From Linnemannia schmuckeri (taxonomy: Eukaryota; Mortierellomycota; Mortierellomycetes; Mortierellales; Mortierellaceae): a stretch of DNA of 64,000 nucleotides. Location: NCBI GenBank assembly GCA_029449235.1, contig JANATG010000004.1, positions 2,604,001 to 2,668,000 of the forward strand, written 5' to 3'. This document shows positions 48,247 through 60,700 of this stretch, piece after piece. A program made the translations under genes and the position numbers. The notes beneath the pieces were generated by a model. It did no database searches and was not told where the DNA came from. It saw only the letters and a list, made by a program, of their open reading frames with translations. The first letter of the stretch is position 1; every line of letters begins with the position of its first letter.

Positions 48247-50335
48247 ATGGCGGGTCGACGACGTTCTAAATGCTGCTTCTGCATCCCCCTCAGACTTGCA
48301 ACCTTTCTTGGCGCACTCCTTATCGGCGTATGTCTTTCTTGCTGTTTTTCTTCTTGCGGTTGAATGGTTGATCTCTTCTAAAGGAGAGTGATTGAATGAA
48401 CACACTCCTATTGCAAAGAAGGGCGACAGACATGCCCCCATGACCTCTGTTGTGTTTTTCTTACGACCATACACCATACACCACTGACTAACAAACTTTT
48501 TTTTGTTGTTCGCCGTTTTGTTGCCAATAGGCCTTTGGAGGTGCAGGATCGTATCTTTTCTTCACCAACCAGGATCTGCGTAAGTCGTGCTCCCCTGTAC
48601 CCTTCCCTCCTCGTCTTGATCCTCCCCATTTTGAATGTTTCCCGTGGCTGGAACAAGTTCCCAGTTGGCGTCAATGGGCCTCCCTTTCCCTTCTTCCCTC
48701 TTTCCCCACTGTTCAAAGCCAGTTCTGTTACTTTGGCTGTCCAGTCTTTCTTTTTGTTTTCAGGGACGGGAAACAGAAGTAGAACTCCGGGGGTACCTTC
48801 CTATCTCTCTTTGGAACCAAAAAAGTATGTTTGTGCGTGCTTTTTACTTACCTATCCTGTGCTTTGTTTTTTTCGACTCTTCAACTTTTTTTTTAGCCCA
48901 GCGGACTTATACTTTTGAGGGTAAGAAATCACCAACAATAACATCAACAACAACACCATCAACAACAACAGCGCAGAGGAAGGAAGGAAGGAAGGAAGGA
49001 AGGAACAGGGCTGACAACAATAATAACAACAAAAGGGCAAGAACCGCACTGCCACACGCCACTATAGCCCAGAAACTCAGATCTTTTTCGCCTCACACTA
49101 ACAACGACAGCAACAACAGAGGCAGCAGCAGGAACATCCAAAAAAGACGGCGAGGCTTTAAAAAGAGAGATCCATGGCACTAAAAAAAACCATCTAACGC
49201 CGTTTTCTATTCCATGTCTGTTTTAGGTGTGTCGGTGACGCCATTGACATCAGGGCAGGCGCTCTGGTACTACGCCGCGGCAGTGAGCGTGTTGGCCGCA
49301 GCGGTCGGGCTTTTGGGCATGCTTTCTGCCCTTTTTGCCAACCGTCGGATGGTCAAGACCTTTGAAGCCTTCTACGTCCTCTCGCTCCTCACTCAGTTTG
49401 CTCTCACCGCCTGGGCCCTGATCTGGTGCAAACAAAACCAGACTCAATTTGATACCATCTGTTCTGCCAACAAGTCTGGTCTTGTCTCCTTGCCTCTTCC
49501 TTCGTTCATGAACGACTGGACTTGCCAAAGGATCTTCATGGCGATTATTTTGACGATTGGTATTGGTGGGCTTATTTGGATCTTTTTCAACTTTTATATG
49601 ACCAACAGGGTCATTCACTATGCCAGAGAGTTGTTTGCGGATCGTGCGGATCGGTACAAGGTTCTAGGCGAGGCTGCGACCAAGGAGCTTGACAGAGAAC
49701 AGCAGATCCCTCTCAACTATACCAATGTTGGACGGTCGATGCCTGCCGAGGAGGAAACGGAAGGCTTCCAGAACTCCCACACTCAGCAGCCTTCTTACAG
49801 GGATGAAATTGAGTACAAAGACCCCCGTGGCAATAGCGACTTCCAGTACCCTCGTGCAGCAGCAGCAGGATTCGGAGCCTTTGATCAGGGAGCTGTTCCT
49901 CAGCACCAGCTGCAGCAGAGTTACAATGCCCAACAGCCTCCAGCTGCTCATGGATTCAACTACCGCGATTCGGCTCAGGACTTGTTCCACCCTTACCATA
50001 AGCAGGGCGAGCAGGAGCACATCCCTACTCCTCCAGCACCAGGACCCACTTCATCCTCTGCTGCCGCCTTTGCTGCCATCCCACCTCCACCCACTTCGTC
50101 TTCGGGGGGACAGTCCTTCACACACGCCTCGACTGCCAAGATTGCATCGCCCTTTGATGACGATGACGATGTTGTCGACCCTAATATCGGTACCGGTGTG
50201 GGGTTGACACCATTGACGACGACAACTTCTCGGGACGATGTGAAGGTCCCCCTTCCTGCATCCCCCCGTGACGGAGACGCCCTTTCGCCCACTTCTCCCA
50301 CTGGCCGCAAGGCACCTCCTTCCAATCTCTTGTAG
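48247..50335 (+). CDS. fungal four-TM membrane protein with cytosolic Pro/Ser-rich tail
   Basis: Four exons (48,247-48,327; 48,531-48,579; 48,897-48,920; 49,227-50,335) give about 420 aa. Exon 3 is a 24-nt microexon encoding roughly PQRTYTFE, flanked by a TTTTTTAG acceptor and GTAAGA donor; skipping it also keeps frame. Four hydrophobic segments are visible: about residues 16-40 (LATFLGALLIGAFGGAGSYL), 63-88, 102-124 and 163-190. A Cys cluster (KCCFC) lies before TM1. The second extracytoplasmic loop holds two Cys. From about residue 200 the tail is polar with Gln, Pro and a DDDDD run. The topology resembles fungal SUR7/PalI-type or tetraspan proteins, but I cannot name the family. Localisation to the plasma membrane is inferred. 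Confidence 0.82.
48973..49004 (+). repeat. GGAA/AAGG microsatellite in the intron
   Basis: A tetranucleotide GGAA run lies inside the long third intron of the tetraspan gene, next to AAC/CAA-rich triplet stretches. Confidence 0.7.
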
Positions 50336-50820
50336 ATACCTTTTTTTTTTTTTTTTTTTTAGTTTTATCTGTCATGTTTCACGCATCTCTTACCCCCCAA
50401 CCTTGTCCATATCTCTCCCTTCTCTTACTTGTTCATTCTTTCTTTGTCGTTTAAAATACAATTCGTCTTTCTTTTTTCTTTCCTCTTTACATATATGTGT
50501 TCTGTCCATGCTCTTGTTCTGTTCCGTTAATATGTCTCTCATGTCAAATAATGATGTTGTCTTGCCATTGTCTGAACAACTTTTTTTATTTCTATCTCTC
50601 TCTCTCGCACTCGTGCTGTCATAAGGGAGCATTACATATTTCGTAGTTTGATCACACCCCTTGCAACTCCTATTGTTTTTTGTCTTCTCACGTTCATAAA
50701 CATTTTCATTTGGGTTCACAATAATTTGATTGATAAATATTGTTATAGTTTGGTATAAAAAGTTTATGTTGTTGTTATTATGAAAAGAAAAAGGGAGTAA
50801 AAAACCAATCATATTGGTTA
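50336..50820. other. convergent intergenic region
   Basis: The 3' flanks of the tetraspan gene and the minus-strand basic coiled-coil gene meet here. There is a T-run directly after the tetraspan stop (50,341-50,360). No gene is seen. Confidence 0.5.
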
Positions 50821-52086
50821 TTAAGCACGGCGGGTAGAAACACTAGCCTCATACGAAGGTGGAGGCATCGCATTATCCTCTTCCTCCTCGTGCTCCTGCT
50901 GCACAAGGTCAGGGCGTGGGATGGCGTATGGGACTGGTACTGCTGGCACTGGTCTTGACGAGCTTGATGAAGGCGAGGATGAAGAGGAGGAGGAGGAGGA
51001 GCCGAGGGACATGTTGGACATGGAGTAGATCAACATAGGGTCCTGTGGCCCAACTTGCTTATCACTTCCAGAAGCAGGGGGTGGTGGGGGACCAGTTGGG
51101 GGATGGTACTGCATCACTGGAGTAGCAGTAGGGGTGGCAAGTAGTGGAGCAGGGGCAACTGTAATCGTAGGACGGGCTTGTTCGTGCTGTTGACGCTCTT
51201 GTTGGAGGTGTCGGACTTGTTGCTCGAGGTGGTGGGAGACTCCTGTCAGGGCTCTACTGATGACGTTGTGGACTAGGCGGACTGGAAGTGGGCCGCCACT
51301 GTGATGGTGGTAGTTGTAGTAGTGGCCGTGACGGGTCTTGCCACGGCAGCCGCCGTACATGGCAAGCTCTTGGTTCTGGGGTGAGGGGACCAAGAGAGGT
51401 TGTGGATAGAACCCATAAGGTTGTGCCTGGACCAACTGAGGAGGTGGCGATGCATAAGAAGGCAACGAAGGAGCTGAAGGGGCATTGGGCGCCGAAGAAA
51501 CGGAGGGTGCTGAATAGCTGTAAGCACTACCGTACTTGGAAATATGATGCTGATGCTTCAACTCCTTCTTCAACTCCTTACAATGGTGCTTAATTTCGTG
51601 CGAGAACTGCTTGGCTTGATGTTTGATCTCGTGGCGAAGGTCCTTTTCTTGGCGGTGTGTGAGGGAACGTTCCTGTTTGAGCTGTTTGGCGTGAGAGCGG
51701 GCTTGTTGTTTTGCGAGCCGGGCTTGGTCTTTGAGGATACGTTTTTGAGCCTTGTAGGCGGCTTTTTCTTCTGCACGTGAGGAAGAGGAGGAGCAGGAGG
51801 TGGAAGTGGAAGTGGAACGAGAGGAGGTGGAGCAGTGGGAAGGTGTGCGGGTTGCGGCGGCACAGGTGCGGGTTGTGGATGTCGTGGGTTGAGCGGGCGA
51901 CAAGGAGGAGGATGAGGAAGAAGAGAAGAAGGCGTTGTTGAAGGGAGAGGGTGCAGAGGTGGGGATGTTCAATCCAGCCTGTTGGTGAGGAACGGGCGCT
52001 GATGCGGGTGCGCGGCAGTAGGAAGACTCGGGCGTGTCAGGGAGCATCCTTTCTTTCTTGTCCAACTGAAAGTATGGCGAAGTCAT
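50821..52086 (-). CDS. basic coiled-coil protein with Pro/Ser-rich flanks and PPxY motif
   Basis: A single-exon 421-aa ORF. Residues 1-105 are Ser/Pro/Ala-rich and contain poly-Ser. Residues about 107-180 are a strongly basic helical region (KAAYKAQKRILKDQARLAKQ, then KQLKQERSLTHRQEKDLRHE and HHCKELKKELKHQHH), rich in His and Lys. A Pro/Tyr/Gln region and a second helical run (LEQQVRHLQQERQQHEQ) follow, then poly-Pro and poly-Ser. The C-terminus has MPPPSYEASVS, a PPxY motif that commonly binds WW domains of Rsp5/Nedd4-type ligases. Family not recognised. The PPxY partner is inferred. Possible roles include an arrestin-like or adaptor protein, but no arrestin domain is visible. Confidence 0.78.
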   Translation of the reverse strand: MTSPYFQLDKKERMLPDTPESSYCRAPASAPVPHQQAGLNIPTSAPSPFNNAFFSSSSSSSLSPAQPTTSTTRTCAAATRTPSHCSTSSRSTSTSTSCSSSSSRAEEKAAYKAQKRILKDQARLAKQQARSHAKQLKQERSLTHRQEKDLRHEIKHQAKQFSHEIKHHCKELKKELKHQHHISKYGSAYSYSAPSVSSAPNAPSAPSLPSYASPPPQLVQAQPYGFYPQPLLVPSPQNQELAMYGGCRGKTRHGHYYNYHHHSGGPLPVRLVHNVISRALTGVSHHLEQQVRHLQQERQQHEQARPTITVAPAPLLATPTATPVMQYHPPTGPPPPPASGSDKQVGPQDPMLIYSMSNMSLGSSSSSSSSSPSSSSSRPVPAVPVPYAIPRPDLVQQEHEEEEDNAMPPPSYEASVSTRRA

Positions 52087-53193
52087 CTTTTGCGGGTTGT
52101 GTAGTTTGTAGGTTGAGGGTTGAGTAAAAAGTTGGCTGTGAGAAAACGTGTTAAAGTTACTTTGAGTTTTTCTGCTTTTTTTTGCTTTAGTTTGTGAGGT
52201 TATTTGGATTGTTGGATTGTTTGCTGAATGAAGTGGGAGGAAAGAGCGAGCACTCCCTTCTTATACCTGTCATCGATTGCGCACAGGCACCTTTCAAATG
52301 ACATACACGCCACGCCGGCTTGGCTGGCTGGGCATCGTGCACTTAAGTAATGTATGTTCTCAAAATAAAAATCGAAAAATGGGAAAATGGGCCAGCCTTG
52401 TAAGACACAAATAAAGGGCATTCCTCTCTCTCTGTGGGTGTGATAGAGAGAGAGAGAGAGTGAGCGGCGTGTTTATCTACACACACAACATACTGTTTAT
52501 GTTTACCCTCTATCTTGGCTGATGCATTTCTTGCCAAGACTTTCCTCGTCACCCTCTCTCTCACTCACTCCCTCTCATGCCCCCCTTTCCTTCTCATGCT
52601 TCTTTTTTTCTCTTTCTCCCCTTCTCTGTGGCAGTCTGTGCGGCACAGACTTTGTTTAGACTCTTGGCTTTCCATCACTTTTTTCCATAAACAGACTCTT
52701 CGATGAAAACAAGAACCGGGCTGTGGTGTGGCATAGGGTAAATATCTTGCCGTTGCGCTTTTTTTTCACTTTTAGCAATTGAGGGTTCACATCTAGATTC
52801 TGTGGCTGCTCTCTTTTTTTCCCTCCCCCCTTTTCATATGAATCCACATGGTGGAAGCATCCAAAGACCGAGACAAGATGAACTTCAATCGACTCTTTTG
52901 TTTTTTGACCCCTGCTCCGCCTCAAAATGCTTAATCTCGTTTTTTTTTTTTTTGTTGGTTCTGCGTTGAATGGAAGGTTCTCTATGGAAATACGACTTTT
53001 TATTACGTGTGTTCATAGGCGAAGGGGGATAAGGATACAAAAATACAAGAAATACACAAGCGAAGGAAAGAGAGAGTAAACAGAATGGAATGGAGAGGGG
53101 AGAAATAGAAGGTTGTTGTAACGTTAACAGACGAGAAATAGAAATAAAAAATGCCTCACCAAGTGTCATAAACAGCGAATATCAAAAAATGGT
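52087..53193. other. intergenic region between two minus-strand genes
   Basis: It contains GA dinucleotide runs near 52,445-52,462, CT-rich stretches and a T-run near 52,940-52,952. No gene. The part nearest 52,087 is the presumed promoter of the coiled-coil gene. Confidence 0.45.
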
Positions 53194-56029
53194 CTAGTAA
53201 CGAGTGGCAGGACGGCGGGCGAGGATGGAAAGGTAGATCAACACACAGACGCCAAAGAAGCTAGAGACTGATCCGAGGACAAACGAATTGTGGAAGCACT
53301 CGATACCGAAACACTCGAGTGTGTGCTCATGCGCGGCTTCGAGGTCGTACAACCATCCAAAGATCAGGTTAAACATTTGTCCTCCAATTGCTGGTGCAAT
53401 TGAGATCCATCCCCTATTGCATTGCATTGGTAAACAAACGAAGAGTAACAAGTCAACATTTAGATTTGCATAGCGTTTGACATTCCTCTTTTACAGTAGA
53501 AAGATAGTCTTTCGTAAAGTAACAAGGAATATTTACCAGTTGGTGCCAAAGTTGGAGACGCCAAACCATTCGCTGACAATGGTGGGAGCAACACCTATTA
53601 TAAAAAAATATGAGATCTCAAAATGTCAGAATTCCATCTCTATCAAGCCAAAGTGATGTGCTTTGTGATTTTCCAAGATCTCTTCGTACGATAAAGATGC
53701 AGCTACATATGTATGCATGCATGTCCACAAAAAAAAAAAAAAAAAAAAACTTACCAAAGACACTACCGTAGCCCAATCCGACGAAAAGAGAGACACGACC
53801 AAGATCCTCAATGTCCTGAACATGGGATCCAAACGCCTGTCCCAACCACACACAGAATCCTGCGTACAACAGGAACCCCACCCGACTGACCCCCCACCAC
53901 TTCCCACCACCACGCTTGCCCAGATCTGACATCATTCCGACAGAGATACGTCCAATACAGGACATCAAACTGATGAGTGAGACGTGGAAGTTTTGAAGTT
54001 GCTGCAAACGGATCAAGTCCTCATCCGTGGGAGGCTTCGAGGGGTCGTCCATGCGGTCGCGGTAAATGGATCGGACAACGCTGCCGGCGTTGGTAATGTA
54101 CATCAATCCAGGGCCAGAAAGAAGCAGGATAGCCAACATCAACATCTGTGCCTGATGTGTCGTCCTGAACAGTTTGAATCCTGACAGAGATTTGGGAACG
54201 ATAGCAAGGCTCGAAGAATGATCGCGGGAAGCAGAATGCTTTGAAGCAATGAGGCGTTCCGATTCAGATGTCCTCCTACGGCGTTCTGCCTCTTCCTCGG
54301 TAATATCGTCATCATCATCCAGTGAGGAGCTGGAAGAAGAACTAGAAGATCCCGCGGTATGAGCAATTGATGATTCCTGGTCCTTGGGATGCTCCAATTC
54401 CTCAGAGGGAAAGACTTGGAGAAAGATGACCGAGATCAAGATGGTTGAGCCAATGGCCTTAGCGACAAGGAATAGGAAGGCCTGGGTATCGTGCTTGTAC
54501 CAGTGATTGCTGATTTGGGCAAACAGCAACGCCGACAGTCCAAAGCATGCAATGGGGACACCCATGGCAATGCCTCGGGCCGACTGGAAGTTGTGGGCAT
54601 TGGTGCTGACAGAGGTCATGTAACCCGCCTGAGAACCCATGCCGATAAGGATGAGAAACAGGAAGGAGATGAAAAATCCAAAAGAGCTGAAGACCCCCGA
54701 GTAGGTCAAGGACAATCCTGAGTATCCAGCCACAAGCAGTGCCGCTGAAAGTAACCCCACCCTAAATATAGATTTAAACGTAAAAATGGCGTGCAATTAT
54801 ACAGATTCACAGGGTTTAGTCAGATCTGTCCAGTGCGGGAATGAAAAGCGGAAAAAATGTAAAGTCGCACGCCCAAGGAGGTTGAGGGGATGTACACAAA
54901 CAGTAACACACAGACAATCGCATGGTGCCAATTCAATCCCTTTGTGCACACTTCGAATTTTGGAAAAAAAACAAAAAAGGGTAATCCTGACCCAATGGGT
55001 GGTGGCAAAGCGCTGCAAGAGCAAGATCAATCCCAACTCGACTCTGTCGCCTGTCAAGAGATCAAATAAAGGAGATGGGGCAGAATCATAGGATAGGAGA
55101 AAAGAAGGTTGGGAAGGAAGAAAGAGGGCGAGGAATATGGAACGAGCAGTAATCCCAAGAAAAAGAGGAAAGGTGGATTGGTTGTGTTGTGGTGAAGGTC
55201 GGTTGGCTCGTTGGTTTTGGTCGGCTGTTGAAGGGATGAAGTAACGAGAGGAAGAAGAAGGAGGAGTGATAGGTCCAGTCTTCTTTTTCGCCCTCAGCCT
55301 CTCCTTCAATGTTCCTGCTTGTCTCGTTGTATATGTGATCCTTGTAAAAGTGTAAAGTGATCCTGCAGGGCAGTGTATCGAATCTGATGCTTACGTTCGT
55401 GGACCTTGGCTATCGACCAGGCGACCAAAGAGAGGACCTATTCGATGGAAGAAGATTAGAGTTGATCAGTCAGGTGTATATGATATAGTTGGGTGTGGAT
55501 GAGGTCCAGGTACTGTAATGATTGGGATGGGACCAATCCAATCAATGCGATTGTTGACAGGAAAGGGTCAGGTGGGGCAATTGGCAGTTATGAAGACAAG
55601 AAATAGTGGAACGGGGCACTGGTGTGTATGGCATGCGTACCTGACAAGAACAAGCCATAGTGGACACCTGCTGCAACAACCTATTGTACGTTTGTTCATT
55701 CAAACGAGAAAAAGGGGTCCATTGTCCATTGTCCGAGGAAAGAGAACAGAAGGAAACAAAAGGGGATAGAGACGAAAGCAAGAGTTAGCTCGTCTGATCG
55801 CTCTTGTTCGCTGCCTTCAGTTTCATTCACATTCATTCAAGAACAAAAAAGAATGAATAAGTGAGCGAATTACGTTAGACTGGAGGGCGGTGAGGGCGAG
55901 TTTGGTGGTGAGCTGGTTGGCGTAGGTGGAGTAGAGGTATGGGGTGCCGGAGACAAGGGCAACTGCACAGGCAGCGAGGAACGAGGCTGTCCGAGCACTC
56001 GTCGTCGCCTGAGGGCTCGAAGAGGTCAT
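53194..56029 (-). CDS. major facilitator superfamily transporter (Mch1/nodulin-like type)
   Basis: Six exons on the minus strand (56,029-55,874; 55,680-55,641; 55,437-55,395; 54,761-53,755; 53,594-53,537; 53,413-53,194) give about 507 aa. All junctions keep phase. The N-terminal segment SFLAACAVALVSGTPYLYST is the first TM helix. Exons 2-3 give VVAAGVHYGLFLSGPLFGRL followed by VDSQGPRT, the MFS loop 2-3 signature. The central exon holds TM3 onward (IGMGSQAGYMTSVSTNAHNF, ARGIAMGVPIACFGLSALLF) with a long charged, Ser/Asp-rich cytosolic loop in the middle. Exon 5 gives GVAPTIVSEWFGVSNFGTNW. The pattern fits fungal Mch1-like and plant nodulin-like MFS proteins, often vacuolar. Substrate unknown. 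The exon between 55,437 and 54,761 is separated by a long intron. Confidence 0.88.
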
Positions 56030-57718
56030 TCTCTTGACTCTTTTTGTTGGATGTGGAAGAGGGAGAGGGGTATATAGAGCGAAGAGAGAAGGAAGAAAGG
56101 GAATGAGCTGATGAAGGAGAGAGGGCGATCGGAGTGTTGTTTTTTGTGTGAATGAGAGAGAGGAAAGAAATGAGTGAAGAGAAGAACAAGGAAAAGAAGA
56201 AAAAAAAAAAAAAAAAAAAAAAGAGGCGGGCAAAGGGACTTAAAATACAAAAACTCTGAACAAAAGAACAAAAGAGAGACATCGGACCCCGGTCGGAGTA
56301 ACACTTACCCTTGCAGTCAAATAATAGCGAGCAGTGAGCACTATGAGCAGCGAACGAAATGAACTACATGTGCGACATGGGAATCACGACCATGACTTCA
56401 CTCTCATCCCTTTTCTTGTCCCCATCCACTCTCTCTCCCTCTTTCTCTTAATCCACGTCTTGACGTTGTTCGTCTTGCTTGTTCACGCTGTCTTTCTTTC
56501 GCTTTTTCCTTCTCTTTCCTCATTTTTTTCCTTTCTCTCGTCAGTTAAGTCATCATCCATCTTCTGGGAGATAGGGATAGGCGGGATCTTTTTTTTTCTC
56601 ACAAATGATGCCTTACACCATCGATTCTACCATCCACCTACACTACACTATAGAGCAAAAACTGCGGTATTTTGTTTTCTATGCTAGTGCTTTATCGCAC
56701 CAGGTTTCTAGGAGTTACATCCAATAATCGCAGCTATCGATGACAGCACTCACCAATGAGATCTCGATAGCTTGCTGCTGTCATTGCTTTTGTCATTGTA
56801 CAGGATAAAAGGGACAAGAGAGGCTAACGAGCAACAGGTCCTGTATTGTACTGTATGTATGTGTATACATACCATGGTCCCTGTGTTTGTGTGTACTTTA
56901 CCGTGCGGCATTTTCTTTGCTGTTGTTCCCCCTTACTCTGCTACTACTTATCCTTTTCTTTGTGCCCCCTTTATCACTCTCGAAGGAAATCCCTCACAGC
57001 CAAAGTCCACCTGTCCTTCAGAAAGTCGGAACCCTTTTCAATTTGAATATTGATCCCTTTGTGATGACGATCACATTTGATGAGACGAGTAAAAGAGTGC
57101 GCACGGGCCAAGTTGTATTTATGTAGGTCCGCCCTTTTTCTCTGTCTTCCCATCCTGTCCTAGACATGATCGCGTCCTTGACTATCATCCCTCCCTTGCA
57201 TTAAAAGATAGCCACAGGAATACGGAATCTGACCGTAGCAAACGCATCGCTGCTCATCCCAACAATCAACAATTTATATGTCCAGTCTGCTTGTATATCA
57301 TTAACATACTAGCGAACTTGCCTTGCACACTCGCTCGGATGATTTGAGCCCAGTCCTACGACTCTCTCGTCCATGCAGACCGAGGTCAGCCGTTCTTTCT
57401 TTCTCCCTTTCAACGGTCGCCCTCTTTTCTGTTTCTCTTCTTTTGTGTTCTCTGTTGTGTTTTTCTCGCTCTACCTTCGTTCTTTTTCCTTCTCTCTTTT
57501 TTTTTATATTTCTTCCACGTCCTATCACGTCTTAACCTCTCGTACATTCCCTAATTCTTAATTTTTTATTTTCTCCTCTACAACAGTTACAAACCGATCC
57601 AGCCTCCTTTTCGCACTTTTTACTCCTTCTATTCTCATCAACCCTCATCCTCTATCCTCGATACACATCTTCGACAACAGACAACAAACATCTAACTGAA
57701 AATAAACAATCATCAATC
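56030..57718. other. divergent intergenic region
   Basis: It contains an A-run (56,198-56,222) and CT-rich tracts. A plus-strand frame ending at 57,126 finishes with a protein-like stretch (QKVGTLFNLNIDPFVMTITF), but no start or exon structure could be supported. Bases from about 57,380 to 57,700 are CT-rich and probably the promoter and leader of the next gene. Confidence 0.4.
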
Positions 57719-60700
57719 ATGATAGCTAGGCTAATGAGCGCACCACCTCGCTCATCCACGCCAACGACAACACTCCTCATCCTTCGCTCAGCCAGCATCC
57801 TCGTCGCAACAACGCTCTTCTCGATGACCACAACAGCGTCCGCGGAATCGGGTGCATTCGAGCTCCAAACAAACCTCGTCTCTTGTGGAGGTAACAATTC
57901 TGCAACCAACAATGCAGGAGGATCGACGGCCCCAATCGCGGTCTGTGCTCCACCAGAGTCCAAGCTGTTTAATAATGTCCGGGTTGTGAATGGTACTCCT
58001 CAACCAGGGTCTACTGGTGTCCGCGTAAGTAGATCGACTAATTTTGTTTTGTGATGCTGGGTGATACATTTTTTTTCTTGTTTCTGTCTTGCATGGCTCA
58101 GAGAGAGATTTTTTCCTCAATTAATCACTGAAACCCGATAAAACATTTTTTCGTCTTCGCCTACCCTATTCCTCTCACTACCCCACCATTTCAACAACGA
58201 AATAGGGCCGGTTATACGATGTAGGAAACCTATGTACAGAAAAGGTCTCGGACAAGATTGACCGCGCCTGGATCGCATTCCTCGACTGTAGTGGTGGATG
58301 CTCACTCGCCACAAAACTTGCGAACCTCCAGGGATCCAACCCACAGGCGGTTCTTATTTATAACCAGGCTGCTTGTACCGTCAACGCTCCACCAGCGGCA
58401 CCGGCGGGTGGGTCTCCAATGCCTGCTGTCCCGACATTTGTTGCTTCTCCTGCGCCTGCAGCATCACCGGTGACGGCACCTGTTGCTTCTCCTGCGCCTG
58501 CAGCAGCACCGGTGGCGGCACCTGTGACGACTGATGCTCCTGTGGCGGTACCTGCGACGACTGACGCTCCTGTGGCGGCGCCTGCGACACCGACTCCAGA
58601 AGCGCCTCCAGCCGCTGCGACCTCTACTGCTTCTGTTCCTGCGCCCGCAGCACCAACCCAGCCAACTGAGAGCAATCCAAATGGAGGAGACAAAGGAGGA
58701 GCTGGAGCTGGAGAAGGTGAGGATAGCAATGATGATGGAGGGGGTGACAGAAACGATGACGGAGATGGTGACAGGAATGACATCGACGGTGACGACGACG
58801 GAGAGTGGGAAGGTGGAGACGATGGTGAGGATAATGGCGACAACGACAACAATAACGACGACAGCAATGATGGCGATGAGGATAACGACGATGGAGAGGA
58901 TGACAATAGTGATGATGACGACGAAGGCGAACTTGCGAGGAAACATCCACGCTCCTTCCAGACTAAAAGCAACATCAGCGGTAGGAACAACAACATCATC
59001 TCGCTCGAGGGTCTTGTCGGTGCTCCAGGGGAAGAAGGACAGGAAAGCGACGATTCTTTGCCCCAGGGTCGATCTCCACATCCTCGTCCTATCCCACACC
59101 CAATTAATGCAAAGAGATCGGCAGAAACTGCTCAAGGCAGATCGCCTCGTCCACGTCCTACCCCACATTCACATGTTTCTGAAACAATGAAACGATCGAT
59201 TCCTAACGCCAAAAGATCGTCGACAGAACCTCAAGGCCGCTCTCCTCGTCCGCATCCGAACCCTCACTCCCACATTGTTGGGGCCCGACGCGCCGCACCT
59301 GCTTCCCCTTCTGACATTGACTCTCACCAGCAACAACAGCATAATGCAGTGAGGGTGATGGGTATCGCAGATGCTTATGTCCAGTTCCCAATCACAGTTG
59401 CGATGGCAGAACAAGTGACGACCGACTACCTTCTCAAAGTCCTAACCGGCCCTGCAGCATCCTCCCCACTCCCTGCACCCCTCAAAGCCCTCAAGACCAC
59501 CGTCAACCCCAACGGTGCCGCCTCCTCCTCCATTAACCCCACCGCCGCCGCGGATAGCAACAATGGGGTCATCACCGACTTGATGGTGAGCATCTCACCG
59601 GCCTTTGAGGAACCGACGGGAGAACGTAAGTTTCTCTCAATGTCGAAACCGATCTTTGCGACGGTGGTTGGGATCTTGTCGGCGGTTGTTTGTGGAGTGG
59701 TGTTACTGTACGTGGTGAGACCGCTTGTGAGGCGGCATAGGAGGCAGAGAGGTAGTGATGGTGGAGGTGGTGGATCGACAGCATTGGTGGGCGATAGTGA
59801 GTCTGAGAGTCGTGGAACCCCACCTTCGCAGTCCTCTGGCGGTAATGGATATTTTGGAAATAGCACTGCATACACTGGCGACAATATCAATAGCAGCGGA
59901 TGCTCTGATGGTAAATACGACGACTATAGCCAGCACGCGTCTAAGGAGGCACCTTACTCCGCCTCCTCCACCGCTACCACCGATCCGATCACACACCCAC
60001 CACCCATGCAAGAAGTCTACTCGGAGAAGACCCATGCCCACCACCAGAAGAAGGACAGTAACTCAGCCCCAACCACCTTTGATCACTCCCTCTCCGGAAA
60101 CAACACCCCCTATCCCGCCACCGTCCCATTTGCAGCCGGTCTTGCTACCTCTTTGAATGCAGTTGAACCTGAAGACCCCAAGTATGCGCAGAAGCATTTG
60201 AGGCTTTTGCGTAACCAGGACCATCTTCATCGTCAACCTCAGTCTGTTCCTCTTCCTGATTCCACGGTCGCGACGCCTACCACTGCCACTGTTCCCGCTC
60301 CCCCGGTCCAGTTGAAGGAGATACACTCTGCTCGGACACGCTCGAACTGGGGTAGTGGTTACACTCCCACAACTCCGACTGTCTACTCGATTAGCACGCC
60401 TACATCTACTACTGCAACTGTCGCCACAGCCACCCCAACCACCGCCGAGCTCCCATCGGGTTCTACGTCCGTATTTGAGAACATCCGCGCCGCTGGAGCC
60501 TTGTCACACCATGTCGACGTGATCCCTGAAGAATCATATCGCAAATTCCTTGAACCTGCCGCCCCCCAGGACTACACCCACCCTACGTCCACTTCTGGGC
60601 TCACCTTCGCAACCTCTGGCCATCGTAATGACAACGATAATGCAGACGATGATGAAGTCGACAGGTACCCGGTCGTCAATAGTAGGAACGGCAGTGACCT

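Noticed and set aside
58358..58999. 213-codon minus-strand Ser-rich ORF
   Set aside because: It is the antisense of the acidic Asp/Gly/Asn region of the PA-like membrane protein.
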